From Oreocharis arfaki (lineage: Eukaryota > Chordata > Aves > Passeriformes > Paramythiidae): DNA of 64,000 nucleotides. The stretch's first letter is position 1. Each line of letters starts with the position of its first letter. This document shows, piece by piece, positions 1 to 12,069 of the stretch. The notes beneath the pieces are model-generated. The model had not been told where the DNA came from, searched no databases, and was given only the letters and a program-made list of their open reading frames with translations. Made by a program: the position numbers and the translations under genes. The stretch lies in contig VZRR01011642.1 of assembly GCA_013398015.1 (NCBI GenBank), positions 58,817-122,816 of the forward strand, in the 5' to 3' direction.

Positions 1-2480
1 AAAAAAAAAAAATAAAAGGCACACTGAAAAATAACCAGGCAGCACTTTTTGTTTGATAACCTTGCTTATAGGCACTTTTAGCACCACATCAATCCAGAAG
101 TTCCATAGAATTATGTGGCAGTGTGAGTGTGAGAAAATGGCCAGGCTAGTACTGAAAAATAAAATCATAAGAAAGGCTTTATAAGATTCATGGAAGTGAA
201 GGCTGTCATCAGTAGAGAACTGTACGTGTCCTTGACTGGCAGCAGAGGACAAAGCGTGCCAAGATATTTCGCATCTTTCCAGCCAGGCGGTACTGTTTCA
301 TTCAGTTATTCCTCAGCTCCTCCTTCTGCCCAGCCCTATTGGCTCCACTGGCATACCTGAAATCCAAGAAGAGTCAACTGTTGGGAACATTGACTTGGGG
401 GTACTTTACACTCCCTTAAATAGAGATCGAGCACATGGACTCAGAATTTTTTGCAATGAAAATGGAAATCTCTTCACCTCTTAGTATTCCTTTCATGCAC
501 ATTTTTTCCAGGGCTGGAAGAAGTGAGAGAGTTCCAAAAACGATGTGGCCTTCTGCCAACAGCAGAGGTGTGTTTCAGAGTCACTGGATGACCTGTTATG
601 ATACTGGGAAGTATTTGATGAAGCTCACAGGACTGTACTAGAGCAGGTGCAGTGGCTGGGAGACAGGCGTGACAGGCAAGAGTCTTTGCACATGTGGGCT
701 AAATTGGAATTGGAGAGTTACTGTTATTCATCATCAGTCTGTCAATGTTAAGGTGAAAAAAAAAGAGTCATATGAACTATTTTCACCCAACTGTGGGGGA
801 TGTCCTCCGGAGTGTTTTTGGAGCAGGTCGAAATTCATATAATACTGTCACAATTATCTGATTAGTTTCTAGCCAAAAACATTCACAGAAAAACTTAAAG
901 ATGAAAGTGTTTACATCTTTAGAATGGAAGACTTTCACAGACCAAGGACAGATGCTTTGCACATATGGATGATAATTTATTATGCTTTAATCAGCATTAT
1001 CTTATGTTTACTAGAAAAGTCATATAAATATGTCTGAAAGGCTTTCAAAAGATGTTTGTCCTTTGGCTTTAAAAAGTGAGGAAGGTTTAGAATTGCTTTG
1101 ATGAAGCAGGAAATACTAGAAAGTCTAAGGGTGGCTTGGATCCTTTCAAATGTGTCCCTTTTTACCCACGCTGAAGTTTTTACAAAGTATTTCTGTGATC
1201 ACACACTCACAATGAGGATGACCGTTCATGCTGGGTAAATTGTAAATATCACTAGTCTTTTTCTGTGTGCTCTGCCCAAAATTAAGGGGCTCACTGAAGT
1301 AGAGCAGTGTTAGACTGACATAGACGGAAAATCAGACTCCTGGCTGTGTAAGGGCGACAGAGTCAAGACAATGTTATGCATTAATATTGTGCTAATGAGT
1401 TATATGTGGGTTGTGTACGTGAATAAGTGTATTTCAGAAAGGTTTGGCTTGCTGAAGGACAATGATCCCTCCAAAGTCCTGCAAGTCAGGAAGTAGCTGT
1501 AGCTGAGCTTCCCTCCCACGGTATCAGAGGAAAACCATGTCTGTGGGAGCTAGAGAAGGAGACTATTTCTTTGTTTTACAGCCAGTGTTTGCTGAAGTAT
1601 ATTGGTCCCCAGTTCAGGGAAATTTTTCTGTCTTACTTTTGCACAGCAATAATTTATTTTGCTGTTATAACAGTCCAACCTTCATAAAATAGATATTGCT
1701 CAGTACTTATAGTAACAACTCTACTAATAAGCCTGATAGAGGCAAAAGTTTTCAGTGAGAGAGTGGCTAACGAAACTTTGATCTCCACTGGAGACCCAAA
1801 AAAAAACTCCTCGGGTTTCAAATTTACTGGCAGTCTGACACATCATTGCCATAAACACCAGGACAAAGAGAAAAGATTTTTTTACATGTCCGCATATAGA
1901 AGGATATTAATTATAAATAATGAGTTGTGCCTGCCTGCAGAGCAGCTGTGGTTTTTTTGATGAATAGTCTTCCAATGTCTGAAATAAAATGTCAAGACTG
2001 GTGGAGATTTGCAATTGAAAAAGCTATATAAGCTATTTATAAAAGCAAATCAACTGTAAAAAAAATATTTGCTAAACGTTTCTGGCTTCTATAGTGCAGC
2101 TGTACACTGAGTTCCTTGGTAAAATGTCTATCCTCATCACTTGTATATCCTCCAAGAAGTAACTTGGTTTAGAGTTAGATTTGATTTAGATTAGAGTTCT
2201 CTCTCTTGAAGCTGGAGAATATCTTTTTCTTTTCAATAAAAATATACCCAACAATGTCAGTCATGCTGATGTTTTCTAGGAGATTCATTATACAGTGGCA
2301 AGGCTTATACTTGATTTTCCCCAGGATGATAGGAAGGTATCAGGACAAAACAGCTTTATAAACCAAACCTGTTTCAATAATCTAAAATTTCTCTGACACT
2401 AACCCAGCTCATGTGAAATTATACCGTTTTAGGAAAGCTGTCACATTTCTGCAAAATTGCAGCAAGGTGCACCACGGTGC
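1..2480. other. AT-rich non-coding DNA
   Basis: No convincing exon or recognisable repeat is seen. The window opens on a short A-rich run at 1-16. The open frames present (about 65-68 codons at 435-641 and 1763-1960) are no longer than expected by chance at this base composition and have no flanking splice signals or recognisable domain. If the start region at 2.5 kb is real, the last few hundred bases here would be its upstream regulatory flank. Confidence 0.6.
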
Positions 2481-2491
2481 CTTAGCAGTAA

Positions 2492-2498
2492 ATAAAAG
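2492..2498 (+). promoter_or_regulatory. TATA-like box
   Basis: The sequence ATAAAAG lies at the upstream edge of the CpG-rich block. A TATA element normally sits about 30 bases before the start site, which would place initiation near 2520-2530, at the point where GC content rises. Such A/T-rich heptamers also occur by chance, so position is the main support. Confidence 0.3.
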
Positions 2499-2514
2499 AG
2501 CAAACAAGGCTGCA

Positions 2515-2790
2515 GCGTGACCGGGGAGGGCGAGCCGGGCTCGGCGCTCCGGGCAGGGCAGCGCTCCGGGCACCCGCGGGTGGAGCCCGCAGCCCGCCCG
2601 GCTCCGCTGCTCTTCGCTGCTCTTCGCTACTGTTATTTGCTCTGCGCCGCCGCTCCCCGGCGCCCTGCCCGGCTGCAGCCCCCGCCCGCCGCGAGGTGAG
2701 TCCGCCCGCTCCTGCCTCATCCTCCCCCGCCGCCCGGGAACGCCCGCGGGATGCGCCCCTCTGCCGCAGCCGCCCGGGCACGGCACTCGC
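2515..2790. promoter_or_regulatory. CpG island, candidate promoter
   Basis: Base composition switches abruptly at about 2515 from AT-rich flank to very GC- and CpG-rich sequence, and falls back after about 2790. Vertebrate genomes lose CpG outside unmethylated islands, so a dense CpG block of this kind usually marks a transcription start region. Several overlapping open frames on both strands follow from the shortage of AT-rich stop codons here and are not evidence of coding. The direction of transcription is inferred from the TATA-like box and splice donor described separately. Confidence 0.6.
2522..2695 (+). other. candidate non-coding first exon
   Basis: The GC-rich block contains a strong splice donor, GAG|GTGAGTCC, with the exon boundary at 2695/2696. 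Together with a TATA-like box at 2492-2498 this suggests a first exon of about 170 bases transcribed to the right. No ATG in good context opens a convincing reading frame, so it would be 5' untranslated sequence or part of a long non-coding RNA. The downstream exon was not found, so the gene cannot be named. The start coordinate is inferred from TATA spacing; only the donor is directly visible. Confidence 0.35.
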
Positions 2791-2799
2791 AAACCCAAC

Positions 2800-5700
2800 G
2801 GGACCCCGTCCAGAGGGAAGCTGTTACATGGGTCTTAAGGAATTTCCCAGGTGAAACACATCAGAAAACCCCACAAACAAGCAAATAATAAACCCCCCAA
2901 TTATGTTAGCTTGGCTTTATTAATTGCTCAATTGAAAATGAGCTTCAAATAACGTGTTATGGAGACAAGAGAGGGTTTGGAGAGGAGAGTGAGTACTGAG
3001 TGACTTTTAAAGAGTCGGAGGAATTCATCTTCATTGTGGAGGAAATTAAACGTTTCTGGTGGTTTGTTGTTTTTGTCTTTTTGCGTTGTTATGGTTTGGG
3101 GGTGGGTTTTTTTTGGTTTGTTTATTTGCTCATTTCCCAGTAAGTCACCAACAGACATTTTATTAAGTTAGCCACAGCTCAACACTCTGTTGGAAAATAT
3201 TTTTGTTTCAGAGTGGATAAAACATCGGGAGTGCAGTAAACATTTTAAACTTAGAACTGCAACAGATACAGTAAATCACATGTTTGCGTGTTGGAGCAGG
3301 AATCCCTGGAGCTACAGCAAGTTCAGTCCCCACAGCAAGTTCACCTTGGGACAGTTCCCAGAGCATCTTTGGCTTTTGCAAGGCAGTTTTTATGGTTCAT
3401 TGTATTTTCCCTATGGCACAGAGCTCTCAGTACTGGCTGATACGTAAAGCTGGCCACATTTAGGCTTCTGGCTTGTGCAAAATGCAGGAGGCGAGAAAAA
3501 CTAAGGTGCATGGCTGAGTTCCTTGGCGGTGGATGGAAACAACAGATTCCAAGTGAGACTCTTTTCCTCCTGATCTAATTCTGGAGGTGGTTTGGCCTCT
3601 CTGATGGTAATACAGGGAACCAGTGCCCTAACACAGATGCTGCAGTTAGATGTCCTTACTCAGGTGACATCTAGCTCAGCTGTCATCACGCCATGTCCTT
3701 GTCTTCTGCAAACAGTGGTTGTTGATGGTGCACAAAGTACCTCCCAGTCTGACAGATGTCAAAGAGAGGACACCTGTCAGCTGGAGAGAGCTGTAGCTGT
3801 CTCATTTCTAGACAGCAAATAGAATGAAAAGAAACTAAAGCCTTCCATTCCGGTCTGTTTATTTTTTACTGTTATTATTTCTTTTTTACTTCCCAGATGA
3901 GTTCATAAAGTCAGTTACTGTAGTTGTTACAGAAATATTAGCTGGTTACTGGTGGGATGGGAGGTGGCCCTCAGTCTGTATGGGAGGGATGTGGTCTCAT
4001 TTAAGATGTGGTTCACAAAATGGAAAAGTTTGTGTAAAGGGAGTTGCCTCTGTTCCGCTCTTTTTTGAACAGGTGCCCACATTACAAACAGCACCACAGC
4101 CTGCAGTATTAGCACAGAGGTTAACAAGTTGGCTGATCCCAGCTATTCTTTCCAAATATCCTTGTGCTCTGAAATGTAACAGTCCTGCTCAGTGGGAGTA
4201 GCTCAGTAAGAAGGTGGCCTGCCTGCATTTCCACATCTTCTGTGTGCAAAAGAGTTTTACTATTTGTTTCATTTTCTGTATTGGAAGCCTTCATTTAGGT
4301 TAAAAGGTTTCTTTTTCCTTAAACTCCTTTCATAGCTTTTTGAGTAATTAAGGCATAGAGAGAGGCATCCCATCATCAAGTTTTAAAGGACCTATTCAAG
4401 TTTGCCTGTAATTAAGATTGTGTCACACCAAGGGGATGGAGGAAGAGGGAACAATTCTGTGGCAAAGCCAATTTAATACAGCCATATCTGTGTAAAGCAG
4501 AGACTGGCAGGAGTAAGCACCTCAGAGTCTAAGCTTATTAGTTAATTAAGTTATTAGCAAACTTTTAAAGTAAACTGTACTCTCAGGAAACAAAATCACT
4601 GTAAAAAATAGCATGATAGTAATCTTTCTTCTTTACATGATTTAAAGAAACTATTGTCTCCTTTCACTAGTGTCCACACACAGAGCAACTGGAAATTTTG
4701 TCCCCTTTTACTTTCAGTGTGAGTCTTTTTTGGCATTAATTATAGCCTAGAGTTTCTCCCTTCATTAGTTTTATCATAGTATTTGTACAATTTATTTTGA
4801 AATTAATTATTATTTAAGTGCATATGATCATACTGGCTTAAGGGTACTATTCAGTAGATCCCTGAGTGTTTTAGAGAATGAAAAAAAAAGTCTTATCTAA
4901 AACTTTTCCAGATAGCTGATCACAAATATAATATTTTTTGTTTGTTCTCATTGCATCCTCTGCTAGTGTAACATATTTACACATGCCAGTAGTGCTAATG
5001 TCATATGTATCTAATGTAGTATTGCTTTTCTTTTTTGCTTTCCAGACTGACATGTCAGAACTGTGAAGGCCATTTATCACCACATTTTCCTTCCTACAAC
5101 TAAATTCTGTTCCACTTGTTCTAATTCCAGACCTGTTGGGATACACATTGATGAGACAAAATTAAATTCAGTCGTGCTTTGAGATTGTGATGCTTTCAGT
5201 GATGTTTTATATTTTCTTCAACAAACACAACCAGTGGTAAGGCACAGATGACACTGCAGCTAAAATGAGATGAGCAATGAAAGTGGAACTGTGTCTCAAA
5301 ACCACTTGTATGACATTATATAAAGAGGAATGACCTGTCAGGAATTTGCCAGGCCCTTGTTCTAGATCCCATTGTAAGTATCTGCTCTCCTGCTTTTAAG
5401 GTGGCATCCAGAAATATGTTGGACAGCAATAATGGTAATAATAGCAACAATGATAGACATCTTTTCTGTTTTCCTAAAGGCCAGGGACCCCTGCCATTTT
5501 CTAGACAGACATGTATTTCTCCTCAGATTGAATTATTGCTTGTCATTCTGTCACAGGTGTGAAAAGTAAAGCCAAACCAACTAAGTACAGAAGGTAGAGC
5601 CAGTACAAATGAACACTCCCAATGGCAACACCTTCCTTTCTATTGCTTCCCTAAGCAATACTTCTGTTGCTTGTATGCATTTCATAAACATTACCAAGTG

Positions 5701-7735
5701 TGCATGATATTACAGCTCTCTGGTAAATGGAGACAGGATATTAGACATAAACACAGAGGTCACACAGCACCGGAAAGATCTGCCAGGCACGCTCTAGCTA
5801 GAGGAAGGAACCAGCTGATACTGAAAACAACTGCTGAAATCAGTATCTAGCTATATACATTTCAGGCATGAGTAGCATTGAGAGCCATGTGAAAGAAGAT
5901 GATGTGGTATTTTGGAGAAAAGTACATCAAGGATATATTAAAGACACTTCAGAGAATTTAATGTAACAATTCTTTTCTCTTTTATTTTAACAATGTTTTT
6001 CAATTAAGCTTAGATCAGAATAAATCAAAAAATATCTTTGACTGAGTCAGGAGACATTGGATGTATGAACTATACTTCCAAAATACTGGTCTAGAGGCCA
6101 GTAGATGCCAAGAAGGGAAACAAGAAAACATAAAATTATACGACTGCAAAAAAGGTGCCAACACACCTAGGGAGGTCATAATTTAGCTCTCTGGTTTCCA
6201 AGAACACACATTTGAGTAGCACATGGTTTCTTGTTTTGAGACAGGCATCAAAGTAGCAGTTCTGATATATTAGCAGACAGGCAGACTGAGGATGTCAATA
6301 AATGCAGCAGTCTTTGATGAGAGGCTTTTCTCAAATGTGGCATGTTGATTAATCTGCTAATTAAAAGTGAATGTATGGAGTGACAGTGATCACGGTCTTG
6401 TCTACCCCACAGCTCTGCCATTGCTGTCACTGGCAGAGCACCCTGCAGCACATACTGTGCAAACTGACAGAAGGAGTTTTTCTGGCATAGTTACACCACC
6501 TCCCTAAGTGATGTAAGTTGAGCCAATATAAGCTCTCTCCTTCTGGCAAAGTTACGTCCACACCAGGAGTTCTGCAAACATAGCAATATCTGCTGGGGAC
6601 GTGAATTTTTCACACCGGCAACTGACATAGCTATGTTGGCAAAACATTGTAATTTGGAACAGGCCAGGGAAAAAAATGCTTTTATCACCCCATCCTCAGT
6701 CATTTGCAAAGCATTAAAGAGTCCTAAAAACTTAAATTTTTCTTAATGGTTATACTTCGCAGACAGAAATTCTTATTTCAGTGAGAAGGACAGTGTGTTG
6801 CTACATTTATTAAAAATGCACTGCTTCATATTCTCAATTATTTCTGTCACTGAGGTGTCTCATAGTTTTGCTGACCTACAGTATTTAGAAAATATGTAAA
6901 TAACTCAATACAGTTTGACTGTTTTACAGAAGCTTAATACTTCCAAAGACAGACTGAATCTTCTGTTGGGATGGAGTCTGGGTCTCCCAGCCTCTGTCAG
7001 GCTAGGCTGGAAGTGCAGTGTGCACAACCATGGTACCTGGCACTGCACCACCTAACTCTGTGTGTGTCCTCCTTTTCAGAATTACAGTCAGCACCTGTAG
7101 TGAACAAAAATTGGGATTTTTTTCTAAAGAAAGCAATTTTACTGTAAGTAATCTTATTAAAGTAGGTAAGGAAGCAAGTTGTTTATGCAACACAAACCAG
7201 AGTGATTTTTGTGCAAAGCTCAGGTAGGCACCTTCAGTCTGGAAAAATTCAACTGTCTCCTTGCAGTCTCTAATTGCCTCATCACTAGTCATTCCCAGTT
7301 TCCACAGAACACCAGGAGCAGGGAGGCAAATGTTAATGCTTGCATTTGCATTTCCCTTTCTGCGGCATCAAAGGTCACCACTGCCTTGCTGGGGGTTACC
7401 ATCTCTCCCCTGGGCTAGATGAGACGGAGCTGGGAGGATTGTCTAGCCCATGTCAACCAGAAAGAGATGGATAAGCAATAATTCACTGTTTAAACAGGCT
7501 TTAAGTAAGTTGGCTCATTTTAAGCAGCAATTCTAGCAATAGTTCAGCCAGAAAACCAGGAGTGGGAGGGTGCACATAACCTCTAGGAAGAGGGTGGTGA
7601 CAAGTAGCTGGCTGAGGGCTGCATATGGAAACCTCTTCTAGTGGCACAGGCAGCAGCCAAAGAAGTATGACTATACTGACTGTTAGCACTGCTGGCAGCT
7701 TGCTACTGGCTTTATCTGGATAGAAATCCTCTACA
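2800..7735. other. non-coding DNA, no recognisable gene
   Basis: AT-rich, low-repeat sequence. Open frames are short (at most about 96 codons), occur on both strands and often overlap. If the 2.5 kb first exon is real, this is likely its first intron. I see no tRNA, no clear CR1 sequence and no exon with both splice sites in strong form. Confidence 0.55.
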
Positions 7736-7738
7736 TCC

Positions 7739-7829
7739 CTCACTCAAAAAATGCCCATCACTGTAAAAATGGGAAAGGGACTGGAATTTCTAATATTCAT
7801 GGGGTATCTCATATCTCTCACTCAAAAAA
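7739..7829. repeat. 13-bp direct repeat ending in an A tract
   Basis: CTCACTCAAAAAA occurs at 7739-7751 and again at 7817-7829, 78 bases apart. The second copy runs into the long A tract. This may be a small local duplication, or target-site-like ends around a short insert, but nothing between the copies is recognisable as a mobile element. Confidence 0.5.
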
Positions 7830-7850
7830 AAAAAAAAAAAAAAAAAAAAA
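7824..7850 (+). repeat. (A)27 mononucleotide run
   Basis: Twenty-seven uninterrupted adenines, followed after 7851 by a few more broken A-rich bases. It could be a retroposed tail or simple slippage. No processed-gene sequence is recognisable just upstream. Length is likely polymorphic and prone to sequencing error. Confidence 0.95.
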
Positions 7851-7959
7851 GAAGGAAAAAAACTTTCTTAATCAAAAAGAATAAAGTAAGGGCAAATGTA
7901 GGCAGGCGATCAAAAGGCATCTCTGCCAGTGAAATCCATTAGCCTTGAAGTAATCTCCT

Positions 7960-8112
7960 AAGAGAACTGAAGACATTCCCGTTGCTTGAGATGTTTAAAA
8001 CTAGGTTAGACAAAACACTAGGAAGTGTACAATGGAGGACAATCCATAATCAGCAGGGAAAGGGATTAAATAGTCTTAATAAGCCTTTAACATAGATTCT
8101 GTGGTTTCAGTG
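7960..8112 (+). mobile_element. degenerate CR1 LINE 3' fragment
   Basis: The segment follows the layout of older amniote CR1 3' ends. It has a stretch resembling 'ttgagatgtttaaaactagg' followed by 'ttagacaaaacacta', then a GGGATTAAATAGTCTTAATA block and a terminal AGATTCTGTGG in place of the usual GATTCTATG ending. It is diverged and carries no open reading frame, so it is a dead, 5'-truncated copy. The upstream boundary is uncertain; related sequence may begin as early as about 7900. The family call is from memory of the consensus. Confidence 0.6.
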
Positions 8113-8114
8113 CC

Positions 8115-11100
8115 AAGACTTCACACGTCCCTCTGCTCTGTCTCCTCCCTGCAGCTGCCATAATGGGAGATTATGAAATCACTGTAAATGTGAGCAATTA
8201 ACTATTCTAATAGAATTTGATAATTAAATGGTGCTACATTTTTATTCCTCTTAGTCTCAACTAAGACTCCTTTTACAGTGGATTTAAGTTGACTTTTTAG
8301 TAGAGCTATTGCAATCTTCCGGTACAGAGATTTAGTGTGATGTGTTTCTAATAATTGCTCTGGGTTTCAGGCAGTGATTTTGTTTTTATTTAAATCTATC
8401 GTTTTTTTCCCCCGAAATTTCAAAATTCCTAGGTAGTTTATCTAACTGTGTTTAATCACTCGTCATTACTATCCCACATCCTGCTGAATTTTTAGTCTTT
8501 TGAGAGCACAGGAGTGCCAAGAGGTTCATCGTAGTAAATCAACAAGTAAAAGAGGTACTTTGTGGCATAAAGACGAGTTAGTATTTATATCTCTATTCTG
8601 CAAATGATAGGTCGCTGTTGAACAGCAGATCAACAATGTATGTTTGTAAACACCGTCTAAGAAGAATTCATTGCTTCACAAATACCACTGTTCGCTATGA
8701 TCTCTGACAATCAATTTTTCACATTTCCTGTTGTGTCGTTGTGATAGTGTGTCCTTAGGCCCAGATGACTGCTTGAATCATATTCACACTGGAACATGGG
8801 GTATTTCGTTTAGTTTTACCAGGGGAGACACCAGCACTGTGGTTTAGAGAGGTCCTACCAGTGGAGACAGCTCAGTGAAATCAAGCTTTGTGTTTAAGGT
8901 AAAATGAATTACAATGACTTGTAATTGACAACTTTCGAAGTCCTTTGAGTTCGTGCTCTGATGGAATTCCTGAGAAGAGTTGCTTTTTATGTACACATCC
9001 AAAAAGCCAAAGTCGCATTGCAAATGAATTAAGTTTAAATAACACGTGACTTTCAGCGGTTTCTTTGTGTAATTTTGCATGAGAAATATTGTACCCATAA
9101 ATCACTGCCAGTCAGTTCTGGTCTTTTGCATATTTAACAAATTCTATAAGTAATACATGACATTCAACTTGGGTATAAAACTGTCTTCAAACAGCTGGGA
9201 ATTCATAGCTAGAATAAGAATCTGATGCAAAAAAAATGTTGTTTAAACCAGAAAAATGGTGATTTATAAATGGCTTTTTAACAGAGAGGTTATTACTATT
9301 CCCTGGAGTTTCAGCTGGTAACATGAATGATAGATGTGGCGGTGGGGAAGGGATATGATGGTTGAAGAGTGGGCTCCATTTTCTTTTTCACACCCAAGTG
9401 GTGCTTACAGAGACAGATTCTCTTTTGTGCCATCATTTTCAGTGAGACTGAGCAAATGGTTACCTGCAAAATCTTTAAGTGGTACACACATGAATCTAGA
9501 AGAAGCCCTGACCGTAATTTCAAGATCCAGATTGAATTTTCAGTACATAACATCATTAGGAAGAAGGCTTTGTGCTAGGTAATTGATTTTTTTAATGTCT
9601 TGAGAATTAATTTTCACCAGGAAAAATTATGGTAGCCTTTTTACAAATGAAGTAAACAACTATATTACACTGTGGGAGGTGGACCCTGACATACCTATCC
9701 ATCTTAAGAGGATTCATTCTTATCAAACTACTTCAATTTTAGCCTAACTTTTTGGATGACAGAGCATTGCTCAAAGGTTGCGAGGAACTTATTTTATGTT
9801 ACTTGCCAATATTTTATTATTATTGATCTGAAATAGAAATAAAGGTCAGTGAATTTAGAACAAGGATGAATTTGGCCTTTAAGCTGCGTCTATAACAATA
9901 TGATTAGCAGCCTGTTTTTCCCTTGCACCTTAAAACCCAGTATAGATTGATATATTGGCAGTTGTTTTTAATTTTCCTCATCCTACTCTTCTGACAATGA
10001 GAAAAGGGAACACATGGCTTACACTTACTCTAGTAAATTTAAAAGTGCCAGCAAATGCTCTCTGGCATTGAAGAGCCTGGCAAGGAGCATTCCACATCTA
10101 CCCAATTACATTATTTTCTGAGCAATGACCACCTGCAAACTGCCTGTCTCTGTACTGTGCCAGTCCCCAGACTCTGCCCAAAACACTGCCAGGAGAATTC
10201 AAGCTGGCCCAAACTGAAAGCATGGCAGAGACTATTCTTGCAGCTTAACAATATATATGCATACTACTGAATGTCAATTTTCCCATGTTCAAAATTAGTT
10301 ACGAGCTACCACCATGTCTTTAGGATTTGCTTTGACACATTAGATGTGAGATCATAGATATGTTTGAAGGTCTTTCTTTGTTTGTTCTCTTGGTATTTGA
10401 AAATCTCCTAAAGATAAAACCATTAAGCCAAAACACAGAGATGTTTTTTGGCAACATGCTTGATGTACAAAAAAAATTACAAAGAGGCATAGAGTCATAA
10501 CTTCTACCCTGTTCAGGTAAGTGACAGTGCTGCAAGTGAATTGATAGATAATATTTTTTTAATGTAAATAAGCTGTTCTGTTTAAGTTCTCAGTCATGGA
10601 GGCAGAGGATTTTCTACTTGTCTTAGCAAAATGAGTGCTGTCTTTTCCCAGATAAAGTAATTAACAGAGAATATACATCAATGCACAACACCAATAGGAG
10701 TTAGCCAAACTATTTTCTCTTAATTCAGAGAATTTAATAAATATTGACATGAGAAAATCTGTCTGTGTGATATTTGGCTGCATTGAGATTGACTGTCACC
10801 CCTGCCACCACTGCAGTGACGCCAATATGAAGATTTACCAGTATCTAGGAATCCCTCCTCACCAGGAGAGATGATCCTGCCCAAAGCCCTTTCGCACACC
10901 CACAGAACACAGCTCTGGAAACTGCCCTCACTAATATTACTGTTGTGCCATTTCAATGGTGTAGTAATTTACTTATTAGTCAAATACTTTTGTGGTTCAA
11001 GTCAGGATGAGGCCTTTATAAAACGCCTCATCATATTTAAAAAATGTAGTGATGTGAACTTTAAAGAGTTTTCAAAATAGCTTGTTGAGTATTAGTTTAA

Positions 11101-11945
11101 ATAAATGTAGTTTAGCATTTAGCCATTTGACATTGCTGTTGTCAATGTGATAAAAAAATATTTTTAACTTAAATCCGTGCTGTCTAGGCTAGACTTTTCT
11201 CTGAGTTTTAACACAAAAAATGAAACAGGAGCAGACACAGCTCGTGTGACTTCTGGAGAAGAGCCCTAGCATTGGCATAGCTGTGTGAATCCTTGGGAGT
11301 TGCCATAAGTTCAGGTGGCTCCAGGGTACGATGAAGAACCTGTCCAGACACACATTTATTGCTGCTGGATGGTTTTGCTTATAGAGCTGGGATCCCAAAA
11401 CATCCATCTGGAAAGCATACTGAAAGCTTAAGGAAGCATAAGCAGCATTCCTGATGATTTTAGGAAAAACTGTCTAAGGAAATTTGGTAAGACTCCAACT
11501 CACGTTTGCATTTCTTTAACCCCTTTTGTTTAAAATCCTGCCTGGCTGACTAAGCCAGAAGAAAAATTAGCTGGGATATATTCAGGCATTTCCTAGCTGT
11601 TTCATCTGGATCACTCAACCCCATAGCAAACCAATCAATTAGTCATAAGATAAGAATAAAAGTGAGTTAAATAAAAAAATGAAGAAACTGGATTTTAATC
11701 ATAGAGAGTTCACTGTAACCTTATGAAGCATGTGGAGGGTAACTGGATGGATCATAGCTATATTTGCTATATGAACTGTATGTGCAGTGACAAGTGAGGT
11801 GATATGACAGCAAGGTGATCAAAGAATCATCCCTACATTGCAGGGAACTTCCAACTTGAAAAAGTCACCTGTGGTGCCCAACTGAGTAAGGCTCCTTCGG
11901 GCATAGTATCTTTCCTGTTAGTATGACATAGTCGTCTGCATGAGG
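8115..11945. other. non-coding DNA, enhancer-like segment inside
   Basis: No exon or further repeat is recognised apart from short homopolymers. Open frames of about 70-84 codons at 8844-9582 lie on both strands in overlapping positions and look like chance. The part at 8640-9130 is annotated separately because of its clustered factor-like motifs. Confidence 0.5.
8640..9130. promoter_or_regulatory. possible conserved enhancer-like segment
   Basis: A repeat-free segment with clustered motifs: a forkhead-like GTTTGTAAACA near 8641, a perfect E-box CACGTG at 9043-9048, an octamer-like ATTGCAAATGAATT near 9017 and TTTTGCAT near 9073 and 9123. It also holds scattered CpGs in otherwise AT-rich DNA, which can reflect constraint. 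This is inference by eye; no alignment was available. Confidence 0.2.
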
Positions 11946-11947
11946 AT

Positions 11948-12069
11948 TTTAGTATGATGGGACAGATTAGATCTCTCTTGATAGGGCTAGGCAAAGGACA
12001 GACCCAAANTTTAGTATGATGGGACAGATTAGATCTCTCTTGATAGGGCTAGGCAAAGGACAGACCCAA
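11948..12069 (+). repeat. 60-bp perfect direct duplication around an N
   Basis: Bases 11948-12007 are repeated without a mismatch at 12010-12069 (offset 62). The copies are separated only by one base and an undetermined N at 12009. Two contig ends that share sequence but were joined through a gap instead of being merged give exactly this picture. The most likely explanation is an assembly seam, not a biological duplication. Confidence 0.9.

Noticed and set aside
2409..2798. 129- and 99-codon minus-strand frames over the first CpG island
   Set aside because: Same composition effect; Arg/Gly/Pro/Ala-rich with no recognisable domain and opposed by the better + strand promoter signals.
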